Shown here: positions 36,415 to 44,661 of the stretch, piece after piece
Layout: every line of letters starts with the position of its first letter
Position numbering within the stretch: the first letter of the stretch is position 1
Source of the DNA: Cyanobium usitatum str. Tous
GTDB taxonomy: Bacteria; Cyanobacteriota; Cyanobacteriia; PCC-6307; Cyanobiaceae
Direction: 5' to 3'
NCBI RefSeq assembly: GCF_003011885.1
Contig: NZ_PXXO01000005.1
Coordinates: 62,001-126,000 of the forward strand
Length of the DNA stretch: 64,000 bases
Program-made: the position numbers and the translations under genes
The notes under the pieces: model-generated
Databases searched by the model: none
What the model was told of the DNA's origin: nothing
The model's input: only the letters and a program-made list of their open reading frames with translations

Positions 36415-37553
36415 TGCCAATCATCTCTGCCGAACTGGTCCACGCTGGGGGTAAGCCTGCTGCCGCAGAACTTGAGCAGCAGCTACTCAGCGGCCAGACC
36501 CTGCTCAGCGAATCCGCAGACCACCTGATCGAGGTGGTGGATGTGCTCAAGAGCTACGGAGAGGTGCTGGATGCCTACAGCATCAACCTGATCTTCCAAG
36601 CCGAGCAGCAGTTCCTGCTGCCCTTTCCACTGTTCAAATACCTTGACGGTGACAAAAACCCAGCCAAGATCTGGCGCCACCTAATCCACGACCGGATCAA
36701 CTTCGAATACGCCGAATATTGCATGAAGGCCATGCTCTGGCATGGCACCGGCGGCCTTGATGCCTATCTGGATTCCGATGCGTTTGCGGCCAACTGCGCA
36801 GCGATCATTCGCCGCAAGACCCGGCTTGATCCCTTGCTGGCCCTACTCAACCCCCTGTTCAGGGGCTTCCTGCCCGAGCTGATTCGTACCGCGGCCACCA
36901 CCCACGCCCTCGGTCAGTTTTGGCGGGTAATGAGCGATCTTTTCATCGATCTGGCTGAGGCTGAGGCAGATGGCAGGGTGGCCAGCATCGACGCCGTGGT
37001 CGAGTTCATCAAGGACGGACTTGTCGCCGCCGCTGCCAACCCGATCACCTACGGAGTGGAGGTTGACGGCGAACACTTTTGGGTGCTGCCACCGGAGGCT
37101 GGCCTTACCTTTCTGGTGGATGTGGCCGTGCCCTATGTGGAGGCTGTCTTTCTGCGCGGCATGCCGTTCCTGGGCACGGTTAGTTTCAATGCCCAGGCCC
37201 AGCAGATCTCACCGGACCAGGCGCAGTTTGCCTACGGCGCCCTATTTGCCGACCCCCTACCGAGCATGGGTGCCGGCATTCCACCCAGCCTGCTGATGCA
37301 AGACATGTTCCGGCATCTGCCGGAGCGGTTGCACCAGTGGTATCGCGAGCGCACTCGGGGGGAGGGGGATGTGCGGGTGAAAATCTGCATGAGCTTCCAG
37401 AAGTCGATGTTTTGTGTCACCAATGCGGCGATACGTGGCACCTTCCCCCAGCCGCTCAACAGCAGCGAACCAGCAGCCCAGGCAGCAAACCGCGCCTATG
37501 CCGCAGCCTGGGCCTCCCGCCTGGCCACTGCCCGCACTGATTGCCTTGACTGA
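36414..37553 (+). CDS. chpX: CO2 hydration protein ChpX (CupB)
   Basis: 379 aa from the ATG that overlaps the ndhD4 stop (TGATG). It is the soluble subunit attached to NDH-1(4), acting as a vectorial carbonic anhydrase on the cytoplasmic side. Typical parts are SYGEVLDAYSINLIFQAEQQFL, FPLFKYLDGDKNPAKIWRHLIHDRINFEYAEYCMKAMLWHGTGGLDAYLD, and YVEAVFLRGMPFLGTVSFNAQ. Several His residues and the CxK region may serve as zinc ligands. A short tandem repeat lies over its stop codon. Confidence 0.95.
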   Translation: MPIISAELVHAGGKPAAAELEQQLLSGQTLLSESADHLIEVVDVLKSYGEVLDAYSINLIFQAEQQFLLPFPLFKYLDGDKNPAKIWRHLIHDRINFEYAEYCMKAMLWHGTGGLDAYLDSDAFAANCAAIIRRKTRLDPLLALLNPLFRGFLPELIRTAATTHALGQFWRVMSDLFIDLAEAEADGRVASIDAVVEFIKDGLVAAAANPITYGVEVDGEHFWVLPPEAGLTFLVDVAVPYVEAVFLRGMPFLGTVSFNAQAQQISPDQAQFAYGALFADPLPSMGAGIPPSLLMQDMFRHLPERLHQWYRERTRGEGDVRVKICMSFQKSMFCVTNAAIRGTFPQPLNSSEPAAQAANRAYAAAWASRLATARTDCLD

Positions 37554-37585
37554 GTTTGCCTTGACTGAGGTTTGCCTTGACTGAG
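37541..37585 (+). repeat. Three copies of a 14-nt direct repeat over the chpX stop
   Basis: TTGCCTTGACTGAG occurs at 37541-37554, 37556-37569 and 37572-37585, with 1-2 nt between copies. The first copy encodes the last residues and the TGA of chpX. The copies add no length to the protein and lie upstream of the acRAF gene. Slipped-strand expansion is the simplest source. Confidence 0.85.
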
Positions 37586-37614
37586 CCCCAAATGACCTGT
37601 TTTAGCTTCAAGTA

Positions 37615-37872
37615 ATGGACCAACCCTGGACCCCGCGCCCCAAACCCGAGCAGGCCGAAAGGCTGGAGCGGCGCATTGAATTCAGCGACTACGCCACCAC
37701 CAGAGACTTTCTGGAGCGGCTCAATGCCCTCTGCGAGAGCGAACAACGCTTCCCTGATATCAGCTTCGGGCGCACCTACGTGAATCTGACCCTGCGCGCC
37801 GAAACTGAAGACTCCCCAATCGAAGCAGCAGACTGGGCCTTCACAGCAGCCATTGATGCTCTGGTCTGTTGA
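37615..37872 (+). CDS. RubisCO assembly factor acRAF (pterin dehydratase-like)
   Basis: 85 aa. It resembles pterin-4a-carbinolamine dehydratase in fold ([48 protein letters not shown]) but lacks the HHP catalytic motif, as expected of the acRAF proteins found beside cso genes. acRAF assists form IA RubisCO assembly in alpha-cyanobacteria and chemoautotrophs. The stop overlaps the TTG start of cbbX by three bases. Confidence 0.92.
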   Translation: MDQPWTPRPKPEQAERLERRIEFSDYATTRDFLERLNALCESEQRFPDISFGRTYVNLTLRAETEDSPIEAADWAFTAAIDALVC

Positions 37873-38795
37873 CTCTCCCAGTCCCCGGCAACGACACGGT
37901 GATTGATCTACAGGCGGCCTATGAAGGAGCCGGCATTCAGGCGATGCTCGATCAACTCGACCTGGAGCTGATCGGCCTACGGCCGGTGAAGGCGCGCATC
38001 CGAGAAATTGCTGCCTTACTGGTGGTCGACAGGGCCAGGCAGCAAGTGGGGCTTGAGACCAAGCCGCCCAGCCTGCACATGTCATTCACGGGGCGACCGG
38101 GCACGGGCAAAACCACAGTTGCTGCCCGGATGAGCAAAATCCTGCACGGTCTCGGCTATGTGCGCAAAGGCCATGTGGTGACCGCTACCCGCGACGATCT
38201 GGTGGGGCAATATATCGGCCACACCGCGCCAAAAACCCGGGAAATGCTCAAGAAGGCAATGGGCGGCGTGCTCTTTATCGATGAGGCTTACTACCTCTAT
38301 CGACCGGAAAATGAAAGGGATTATGGCGCCGAAGCCATCGAAATATTGCTACAGGTAATGGAGGGTAATCGCGACGACTTAGTGGTAATTTTTGCGGGCT
38401 ACAAAGATCGAATGGATATTTTTTATCAATCTAATCCAGGGCTCTCGTCGCGTGTAGCAAACCATATCGATTTCCCGGACTACAGCGCCGAGGAACTGCT
38501 TGCCATTGCCCAACTGGTGCTAGCCGCCGAAAACTACCGCTTCAGCCAGGAGGCTACTGCAGCTTTCGTTGACTACATCCAACGGCGCATGCAGTTGCCC
38601 TTCTTCGCCAATGCTCGCTCCATTCGTAACGCCATTGATAGAGCGCGAATGCGCCAGGCCAACCGCCTATTCAGCCGTATCGGTAGCCCCCTAACCAAAC
38701 TCGACCTGATGACGATCGAGGCTGAAGACATCACGGCCAGCCGTGTATTTGATGGTGAAGTAGAGGGACTAGACCCATCTCGTCCCCTCACCTAA
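37869..38795 (+). CDS. cbbX: AAA+ RubisCO activase CbbX
   Basis: 308 aa from TTG 37869, inside the acRAF stop region. It has Walker [12 protein letters not shown] near 77, the Walker B/DEAD-like FIDEAYYLY near 139, the sensor/arginine finger block [15 protein letters not shown], and the lid with [21 protein letters not shown]. CbbX pulls on the CbbL C-terminus to remove bound sugar phosphates from form I RubisCO. It is the last gene of the apparent carbon-fixation run. Confidence 0.94.
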   Translation: MTLPVPGNDTVIDLQAAYEGAGIQAMLDQLDLELIGLRPVKARIREIAALLVVDRARQQVGLETKPPSLHMSFTGRPGTGKTTVAARMSKILHGLGYVRKGHVVTATRDDLVGQYIGHTAPKTREMLKKAMGGVLFIDEAYYLYRPENERDYGAEAIEILLQVMEGNRDDLVVIFAGYKDRMDIFYQSNPGLSSRVANHIDFPDYSAEELLAIAQLVLAAENYRFSQEATAAFVDYIQRRMQLPFFANARSIRNAIDRARMRQANRLFSRIGSPLTKLDLMTIEAEDITASRVFDGEVEGLDPSRPLT

Positions 38796-38819
38796 AGTCA
38801 GGGCTGATTTGATCGCCCC

Positions 38820-39308
38820 ATGTCTCTGACACGCCTTACCGCAGCTGGATTTGCCCTGGGTGTGGCCCTTTGGGGCGGCAGTGCCGGTGCGGCCCCCACC
38901 TGCACCTTTCTGCAACCGGTTGGGGGAAATGGCAGCTCACGTATCGTGTCCAAATCGGTGGGAGCGGCCAAGGTCACCCCGATCGGAATGGCCTTCGGTC
39001 GCACCAACTGGAACACCGACTTTCTGGTGGACCAGCCATACACCAGCTTCAAGTTCTTTTTCACCGCCAACAGCTCCGACCCCAAGGCCAAGTACCCCGT
39101 TCAGGCCTACATGAAGTTCAGCGATGGCTCAAGCCTGCAGATGTTCAATACAGAGATGAATCCGCCGATGGGCACAGGCAAAATGTTTGGCCCCTTTGCA
39201 AGCGTGCCCGGCAAGCAGGCTACCCAGATGAATTTCAAAGTAGGGGCAAGCAAGGATCCCGGTGCCTTGGGCTTCAGCTATAGGATTTCAGTGCAGGGGT
39301 GCCGCTAA
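38820..39308 (+). CDS. Secreted hypothetical protein
   Basis: 162 aa. Residues 1-24 form a Sec signal peptide ending GGSAGA. The mature protein is about 138 residues, with two Cys near its ends (TCTFLQP and VQGCR) that could pair and a beta-rich pattern of short strands. A conserved-looking block YTSFKFFFTANSSDPKAKYPVQ is present. No family is recognised. It lies 24 nt after cbbX and is convergent with dnaA, so it may be co-transcribed with cbbX, but a role in carbon fixation is not implied. Confidence 0.75.
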   Translation: MSLTRLTAAGFALGVALWGGSAGAAPTCTFLQPVGGNGSSRIVSKSVGAAKVTPIGMAFGRTNWNTDFLVDQPYTSFKFFFTANSSDPKAKYPVQAYMKFSDGSSLQMFNTEMNPPMGTGKMFGPFASVPGKQATQMNFKVGASKDPGALGFSYRISVQGCR

Positions 39309-39332
39309 ATTTAATATTATTTAAGCAGAGAT

Positions 39333-40724
39333 TTAACGACGCTTTCGAGAGTCAATCTGCAGCAGGTCTCGCACCTGCTGCACTTGGCGTGAAAGAACCG
39401 GATCGCTATTAAGTTTGCGGTCGATTTGCTCAACGGCATACATCACCGTGGAGTGATCCTTGCCACCAAAAGCCTCGCCGATGCGCGGCAGGCTCAAATT
39501 GGTGCTCTGGCGCATCAAGTACATACCCACCTGGCGGGCCTGGCTGACGGCTCGCTTGCGGCTAGCGCTACGCATCTCTTCTACGCCCACACCGAACACC
39601 TCGGCCACCTTCTCGATTACCTGGACCGGCTTCACCTCCACATCCCCACCACCGGGATCGAGCATGGGGGCCACCGATTCCACCGTCATCGGCAGGCCGG
39701 TGATCGAGGCGAAGGCCACCGCCCGGGTTAGTGCCCCTTCCAGCTCGCGGATGTTGGAGGTGAAACGGCCGGCGATGAACTGGATCAGGTCGCGGGGCAG
39801 CACCATCTGCTCCTGCTCGGCCTTCTTGTGCAGGATCGCCATGCGGGTTTCCAGGTCTGGAGCCTGGATATCGGCAATGAGGCCCATCGAGAAGCGGGAG
39901 ATCAGCCGCTCCTGCAATCGAGGAATCTGGGAGGGAGGGCGATCGGAGGCAATCACGATCTGGCGGCCCGCCTCGTGTAGGGCGTTGAAGGTGTGGAAAA
40001 ACTCCTCCTGGGTGTATTCCTTGCCCTCAATGAATTGAATGTCGTCCACCAGGATCAGGTCGGCGGCGCGGTAGCGGTCGCGGAAGGCCTGCATGCCGTC
40101 CTTGCGGATCGCCTGGATCAGGTCGTTGGTGAAGGTTTCGGTGCTCACATAAAACACCCGCGCCTCCGGGTTGATTTCAAGTCGGTAATGGCCGATCGCC
40201 TGCATTAAGTGGGTTTTGCCCAGCCCGACTCCACCGCACAGAAATAGGGGGTTGAACTCCCGGCCCGGTGCCTCGGCTACCGCTAGGGACGCAGCGTGGG
40301 CCATGCGGCTGTTGGGTCCCACCACGAAGCGGTTGAACACGTAGCGAGGGTTGAGGCCCGGCGCCAATTTTCGGGGGGTCTCGCCCGTAGCCCGCGGCGC
40401 GGCATCACGACTGGTCACGGCCACCGGAGCCACAGCCGCCGCCGCACCACTGGCGGACGCCGCGATGATGTCATCACCGCTGGCTGCGGAAACCCGAACC
40501 TGAACCTGGCGGCCGGCGATCTCACTGGCAACCGCCTCGATCGTGCCGAGGTAGTTCTTGCGCAGCCAGCCACAGGCAAAGCTATTGGGGGCCTCAAGCT
40601 GCAGCTGGCCGGCCTCAAATCCCTGACAGCGAGCCGGTCGTATCCAGGTCTCAAAGGTGGGCTTGCTGAGGTTTGCCTGCAGGGCCTGCTGAACCTGGTG
40701 CCACAGCTCCTCTCCCTGCTGCAC
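39333..40724 (-). CDS. dnaA: Chromosomal replication initiator protein DnaA
   Basis: 463 aa from GTG 40724. Domain I ([22 protein letters not shown]), a short Ala-rich linker, AAA+ domain III with Walker [10 protein letters not shown], Walker B LVDDIQF and the arginine finger region, and domain IV with [16 protein letters not shown] for DnaA-box binding. No cluster of DnaA boxes (TTATCCACA-like) was seen in the flanks, so the gene is not obviously next to oriC, as is common in picocyanobacteria. Confidence 0.98.
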   Translation of the reverse strand: MQQGEELWHQVQQALQANLSKPTFETWIRPARCQGFEAGQLQLEAPNSFACGWLRKNYLGTIEAVASEIAGRQVQVRVSAASGDDIIAASASGAAAAVAPVAVTSRDAAPRATGETPRKLAPGLNPRYVFNRFVVGPNSRMAHAASLAVAEAPGREFNPLFLCGGVGLGKTHLMQAIGHYRLEINPEARVFYVSTETFTNDLIQAIRKDGMQAFRDRYRAADLILVDDIQFIEGKEYTQEEFFHTFNALHEAGRQIVIASDRPPSQIPRLQERLISRFSMGLIADIQAPDLETRMAILHKKAEQEQMVLPRDLIQFIAGRFTSNIRELEGALTRAVAFASITGLPMTVESVAPMLDPGGGDVEVKPVQVIEKVAEVFGVGVEEMRSASRKRAVSQARQVGMYLMRQSTNLSLPRIGEAFGGKDHSTVMYAVEQIDRKLNSDPVLSRQVQQVRDLLQIDSRKRR

Positions 40725-40785
40725 CGTATTCCGCCTTATCGAAGGAGCCGAATCTACGCATGGTTGCGTAGCAGGGCCGTCTTTA

Positions 40786-41946
40786 ATGAAACGGATTCAG
40801 ACCTGGCCCAGTTCCATCCCCATGCTCCGCCTCTCCCCCCGCTGTCGAGCTGCGCTAGTCGCCCCTGCAGCGCTGCTGCTGGTGGGCTGCAGCCAAGGGC
40901 TGCCTGGGCTGCCTGGCCGCCAGAGCACCCAGACACCGATCAGTGATGCACCCCCAACGCCGCCGCTGCAGCAGGGCAACACCCTGATCGTTGATGCGGT
41001 GGCCAAGGTGGGGCCAGCCGTAGTGCGAATCGACACCGTCAAGCGCCTGGTGAACCCCCTGGGCGGCCTGTTTGGCCGCGGACCCACCATTCAGCAGCAG
41101 CAGGGCCAGGGCTCGGGCTTCATCACCCGTTCTGACGGAGTGTTGCTCACCAATGCCCACGTGGTGGAAGGGGCCAGTGAAGTGACTGTGACCCTGCCCG
41201 ATGGCCGCAGCTTCACCGGCAAGGTGCTCGGCAGCGATCCGCTCACCGATGTAGCGGTAGTGAAGGTGGTGGCTTCCAAGCTGCCGGTGGCTCCGCTGGG
41301 AGATTCCGCCAAAGTGCGCCCAGGCGAGTGGGCCATCGCCATTGGCAATCCGCTGGGCCTCGACAACACCGTCACAGCTGGAATCATCAGCGCGATCCAG
41401 CGCACCAATGCGGTAGGTGAGGGCCAGCGCGTGCCCTACATCCAGACCGACGCCGCCGTGAATCCCGGCAACAGTGGCGGCCCCCTAATCAATGACCGGG
41501 GTCAGGTGATCGGCATCAATACAGCCATCCGTCAGGCCCCAGGCGCCGGCCTGAGTTTTGCGATCCCAATCAACGTTGCTCGCCAGATCGCCGCCCAGAT
41601 CCTCGAGAAGGGCTCCGCCAGCCATCCCTACATCGGCGTACGACTGCAGGCCCTCACGCCCCAGTTGGCTAGGGAGATCAACGCCAGCACCGATGAATGC
41701 CGGCTTCCCGAGGCGAATGGGGTGGTGGTGGTGGAGGTGATGCCCGGCAGCCCAGCCGCTGAGGGTGGCCTCAAGCCCTGCGACCTGATCGACCAGGTGG
41801 GAGGCAAGGCCGTAAAGAACCCCTCCGAGGTGCAGCTGGCCGTGGACCAGGGCCGGGTGGGTCAGCCCTTGGCCGTATCCCTGCGTCGCGGCGACGGGAG
41901 GCTGACCCTGCAGCTCAAGCCAGCAGAACTGCCCCGCCAGGGGTGA
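40786..41946 (+). CDS. Deg/HtrA-family serine protease with PDZ domain
   Basis: 386 aa. The N-terminal helix ends LLLVGCSQG, a plausible lipobox, so the protein may be a lipoprotein; ATG 40822 would give a tidier signal peptide. Catalytic triad: His in [10 protein letters not shown], Asp in [11 protein letters not shown] and Ser in [15 protein letters not shown] domain follows (about 275-375: [18 protein letters not shown], then [24 protein letters not shown]). It matches HhoA/HhoB/HtrA-type periplasmic proteases involved in protein quality control. Its last bases overlap the next GTG start. Confidence 0.92.
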   Translation: MKRIQTWPSSIPMLRLSPRCRAALVAPAALLLVGCSQGLPGLPGRQSTQTPISDAPPTPPLQQGNTLIVDAVAKVGPAVVRIDTVKRLVNPLGGLFGRGPTIQQQQGQGSGFITRSDGVLLTNAHVVEGASEVTVTLPDGRSFTGKVLGSDPLTDVAVVKVVASKLPVAPLGDSAKVRPGEWAIAIGNPLGLDNTVTAGIISAIQRTNAVGEGQRVPYIQTDAAVNPGNSGGPLINDRGQVIGINTAIRQAPGAGLSFAIPINVARQIAAQILEKGSASHPYIGVRLQALTPQLAREINASTDECRLPEANGVVVVEVMPGSPAAEGGLKPCDLIDQVGGKAVKNPSEVQLAVDQGRVGQPLAVSLRRGDGRLTLQLKPAELPRQG

Positions 41947-42560
41947 GTGCCACCTGCAGCCGCCAGCTGATCGTGATGGCCCGCTGGCCGGCTCCGGGCC
42001 GTTGCAAGCGACGCTTGGCCCGAGAGCTTGGCGCAGCCAGGGCCGCCCAAATCCAGGCGCGGCTGACAGTGCACACCCTGGCGGCGGCTAGGGACGCCCG
42101 CCAGGGTCACGGCCTTGAACTGGTGCTTGCCGTTGAGGGCTTGGGTGGCCTCGCCGCCAGCCGTTGGGGCCAGGCGCTCGGGGCGGACAGAACCGTGCTG
42201 CAGGGGCGAGGGGCGCTGGGATTGCGCATGCAGCGCCAGTTTCAGCGTGCCGCCAGGGAAGGGGCCAGCAAGGTGGTGCTGATCGGCAGCGACCTGCCCG
42301 AGCTCGAAGCCAGCGACCTGTCAGCCGCCTTTACGTCCCTTGGGCACCGCCAGGGGGTGTTGGGCCCGGCCCTCGATGGGGGCTACTGGCTGATTGGGCT
42401 GCGGCGTCCCGAGCCGGAGCTGCTCGCCGGCATCGCCTGGGGGAGCGAGCAGGTGCTCGAGCAAACCTTGGCGGCAATGGCGCGTCGGGGCCTGGAGCCG
42501 GAACTGCTAACCCGCCGCGGCGACCTCGACTGGGCCAGGGACCTGCTGCCATGGCGCTGA
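41943..42560 (+). CDS. Glycosyltransferase of the TIGR04282/DUF2064 type
   Basis: 205 aa from GTG 41943, overlapping the protease stop by 4 nt. The GT-A-like fold opens LIVMARWPAPGRCKRRLARELG; VVLIGSDLPELEASDLSAAF and GPALDGGYWLIGL carry the nucleotide-sugar and metal-binding Asp residues. In other organisms such genes pair with a TIGR04283 glycosyltransferase, which follows here with a 10-nt overlap. The pair may build a glycolipid or a modified sugar; arsenosugar synthesis has been suggested for the family but is unproven here. Confidence 0.85.
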   Translation: MSATCSRQLIVMARWPAPGRCKRRLARELGAARAAQIQARLTVHTLAAARDARQGHGLELVLAVEGLGGLAASRWGQALGADRTVLQGRGALGLRMQRQFQRAAREGASKVVLIGSDLPELEASDLSAAFTSLGHRQGVLGPALDGGYWLIGLRRPEPELLAGIAWGSEQVLEQTLAAMARRGLEPELLTRRGDLDWARDLLPWR

Positions 42561-43300
42561 TCACCCCAACAATCACTCCAACCATCACCCCAACTATCTC
42601 CGTGGTGATTGCCGCCCGCAATGAGGCGCCGCGGCTGCCTCTGTTGCTGGCCGATCTGGCGGCGGGGTGGGAGTTGCTGAAGGAGATTGTGGTGGTGGAT
42701 GGCGGCAGCGCCGATGCCAGCGCCCGGGTGGCGGCCCTAGCCGGTGCCCAGGTGCTGGCCAGCCCCCCCGGCAGGGGGAGGCAGTTCGGCCTGGGAGTTG
42801 AAAGCAGCAGCGGCTCCTGGCTACTGCTGCTGCATGCCGATGCACGCCTGCCAGAGCGCTGGCAGCAGGCCGTGGCACGGGCCATCGACCGCGATGGACC
42901 AAAACCTATCGATGCGGCCTGGTATTTCGACCTGAGGATCTCTGGGGCTGGCCTTGGCCTGCGGTTGGTGGAGGCGGGAGTAGCGCTGCGCAGCCGCTGG
43001 CGGCAGCTGCCCTATGGCGACCAGGGCTTGCTGCTGCCCCGATCGCTGCTGCAGCGGGCAGGGGGCCTGCTGCCCTTACCCCTGATGGAAGACCTGGAGC
43101 TGGCGCTGCGGCTGCGGCGCCACTGCCGGCTAAGGCCGCTGGGTGCCCAGCTGAGGGTTGATGGTCGCCGCTGGCAGCAGCTGGGCGTATGGCAGACGGC
43201 ACTTAGCAACGCCCAGCTGCGGCGGGCCTGGCGGCGGGGCGGCAGCGCGGAGGAGCTCGCTAGCCGCTACTACCAAACGGGTGACATGAGCCGGCGCTAG
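42551..43300 (+). CDS. Family 2 glycosyltransferase (TIGR04283 type)
   Basis: 249 aa from ATG 42551. After an odd start with TPTIT repeated (ALITPTITPTITPTIS), the GT2 fold begins SVVIAARNEAPRLPLLLADL, then VVVDGGSADASARVA (DxD-like metal site) and HADARLPERW. A catalytic ED lies in LMEDLELALRLRR. It is coupled to the preceding gene and overlaps the end of the convergent acetyltransferase by 4 nt. Confidence 0.87.
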   Translation: MALITPTITPTITPTISVVIAARNEAPRLPLLLADLAAGWELLKEIVVVDGGSADASARVAALAGAQVLASPPGRGRQFGLGVESSSGSWLLLLHADARLPERWQQAVARAIDRDGPKPIDAAWYFDLRISGAGLGLRLVEAGVALRSRWRQLPYGDQGLLLPRSLLQRAGGLLPLPLMEDLELALRLRRHCRLRPLGAQLRVDGRRWQQLGVWQTALSNAQLRRAWRRGGSAEELASRYYQTGDMSRR

Positions 43301-43785
43301 GGGGAATACCAGAAAGCGCAACGGCGCTGCAGCGGTTCAAGCTCCCAGCCCTGGGCGATATAGAAGGCCACCACCTCTGGGTCGGCAAACAGGCTGACCC
43401 GATCCACTTCCATCGAGCGCAGCTGATCGAGGACGTAAACCATCAACTGCTTGCCCAGCCCAGCACCTTGATAAAGGGGATGTACTGCCACGTCCCAGAC
43501 GGTGGCCTCGACGACGCCATCGCCGGTGCAGCGGGCGAAGCCCACCAGCTTTGGCATCCGGGGGTCGTGGCGCCACAGACCCACCCGCAGCAGGCTGTGC
43601 TGGAGGGCTTTGCGCACGCGGCGCAGGGGCCGGCGGCTCCAGCCCACGGCATCGCAGAGCCGCTCAAGCTCGAACAAGTCGATTTCCCGCTCGCGGCTGA
43701 GCACCAGGCTGTGCTGGGAATTGGGCGTGGGGCAGAGCCGGTGCTGGTCCCCGTAGAGGCTGGTGAGGAGCTCGGCCGAAGCCAC
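43297..43785 (-). CDS. GNAT-family N-acetyltransferase
   Basis: 162 aa from GTG 43785; a GTG at 43704 or a start further upstream cannot be excluded. It has the GNAT core: VWDVAVHPLYQGAGLGKQLMVYVL (acetyl-CoA pyrophosphate loop QGAGLG), RVSLFADPEVVAFYIAQGWEL and a final Tyr. The leading KALQHSLLRVGLWRHDPRM and the paired Arg stretch (SRRPLRRVRK) are typical of the cyanobacterial/plastid GNAT group. Substrate unknown. It diverges from the alpha/beta hydrolase gene. Confidence 0.85.
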   Translation of the reverse strand: MASAELLTSLYGDQHRLCPTPNSQHSLVLSREREIDLFELERLCDAVGWSRRPLRRVRKALQHSLLRVGLWRHDPRMPKLVGFARCTGDGVVEATVWDVAVHPLYQGAGLGKQLMVYVLDQLRSMEVDRVSLFADPEVVAFYIAQGWELEPLQRRCAFWYSP

Positions 43786-43880
43786 AGGGGCGGGTGCAAC
43801 GCAATGGAACGATCCTGCCCGATGGTCGTTCGAGTTGCGATCGCTGCGCCAGCCTGGGGGGCCCGGGTTGCCGAGCGCTA

Positions 43881-44630
43881 GTGCACCAAGCCCCCTCCCC
43901 CCTGCTGGTGGCACTGCATGGCTGGCTGCTGGCCGGCAGGTTGTGGACGCCCCTGGCAGCAGCGCTGGCACCACGCTGGGAGCTGTGGAGTCCGGATTTA
44001 CCGGGCTTTGGCCAGCGGCCCAGGCCCCGGGGGCTGCAGCCAAACCTGGCCAGCTACGGCCGCTGGCTAGCCGCAGCGGCCCAGGAGCAGGCGGGCGGCA
44101 GACCAATAGTGCTGCTGGGCCATTCCCTCGGGGGCAGCATCGCCCTGCATGCGGCGCCCCTACTGGGCGAGCAACTGGTGGGGGTGATCCAGATCGCCGC
44201 CGGCGGTGGTGTCTATCAGCCGCGAGCCTTTGCCCAGGTGCGCCGCGGCGGCGCCCTGTTTTTGCGCTGGCGTCCTGGCTGGCTGGCGGAGCTGCCGGGC
44301 AGCGATCCCGTGCGCAGCCCCCTGCTCGCCGAGCGCCGGGCAGCCCAGGGTCTGCTGGCCTGCAGCACCGGCCCTGGGGCTGTGCGCCAGCTGCCCCAGC
44401 TCACTGCCCGCCTGCAGGTGCCAAGCCTGTGGATTGCCGGCGAACGCGACCAGGTGATGGCATCTCGCTATGTGCGCCATCTGGCCGGTTACGCCCCAGA
44501 GCACGAGTTCATCGAGTTGGCTAGAGCTGGCCACCTGCCGATGGGCCAGATGCCTGAGCAACTGGCGGCGCCGATTCAGCAGTGGCTGGGCCAGTTGCCC
44601 TGCAGTCAGTTGCCATGCAGCCAGTTGTAA
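43881..44630 (+). CDS. Alpha/beta hydrolase
   Basis: 249 aa from GTG 43881. The fold begins LLVALHGWLLAGRLW (oxyanion hole), then the nucleophile elbow GHSLGGSIALH. The acid is in WIAGERDQV, and the catalytic His in RAGHLPMGQMPEQL. It resembles BioH/MenH-like hydrolases of picocyanobacteria, but the substrate is not evident. The tail ends with a short repeated PCSQLPCSQL, coming from a 15-nt imperfect duplication before the stop. Confidence 0.82.
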   Translation: MHQAPSPLLVALHGWLLAGRLWTPLAAALAPRWELWSPDLPGFGQRPRPRGLQPNLASYGRWLAAAAQEQAGGRPIVLLGHSLGGSIALHAAPLLGEQLVGVIQIAAGGGVYQPRAFAQVRRGGALFLRWRPGWLAELPGSDPVRSPLLAERRAAQGLLACSTGPGAVRQLPQLTARLQVPSLWIAGERDQVMASRYVRHLAGYAPEHEFIELARAGHLPMGQMPEQLAAPIQQWLGQLPCSQLPCSQL

Positions 44631-44661
44631 ATCAGCAAGTTGCCAGGGTCTGAAGACTGAT

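Noticed and set aside
37541-37585. CRISPR-like or iteron array at the chpX stop
   Set aside because: Three copies with 1-2 nt spacers; too short and too few for a CRISPR or an origin.
39300-40800. oriC next to dnaA
   Set aside because: No cluster of DnaA-box-like 9-mers or an AT-rich unwinding element was seen in the flanks of dnaA.
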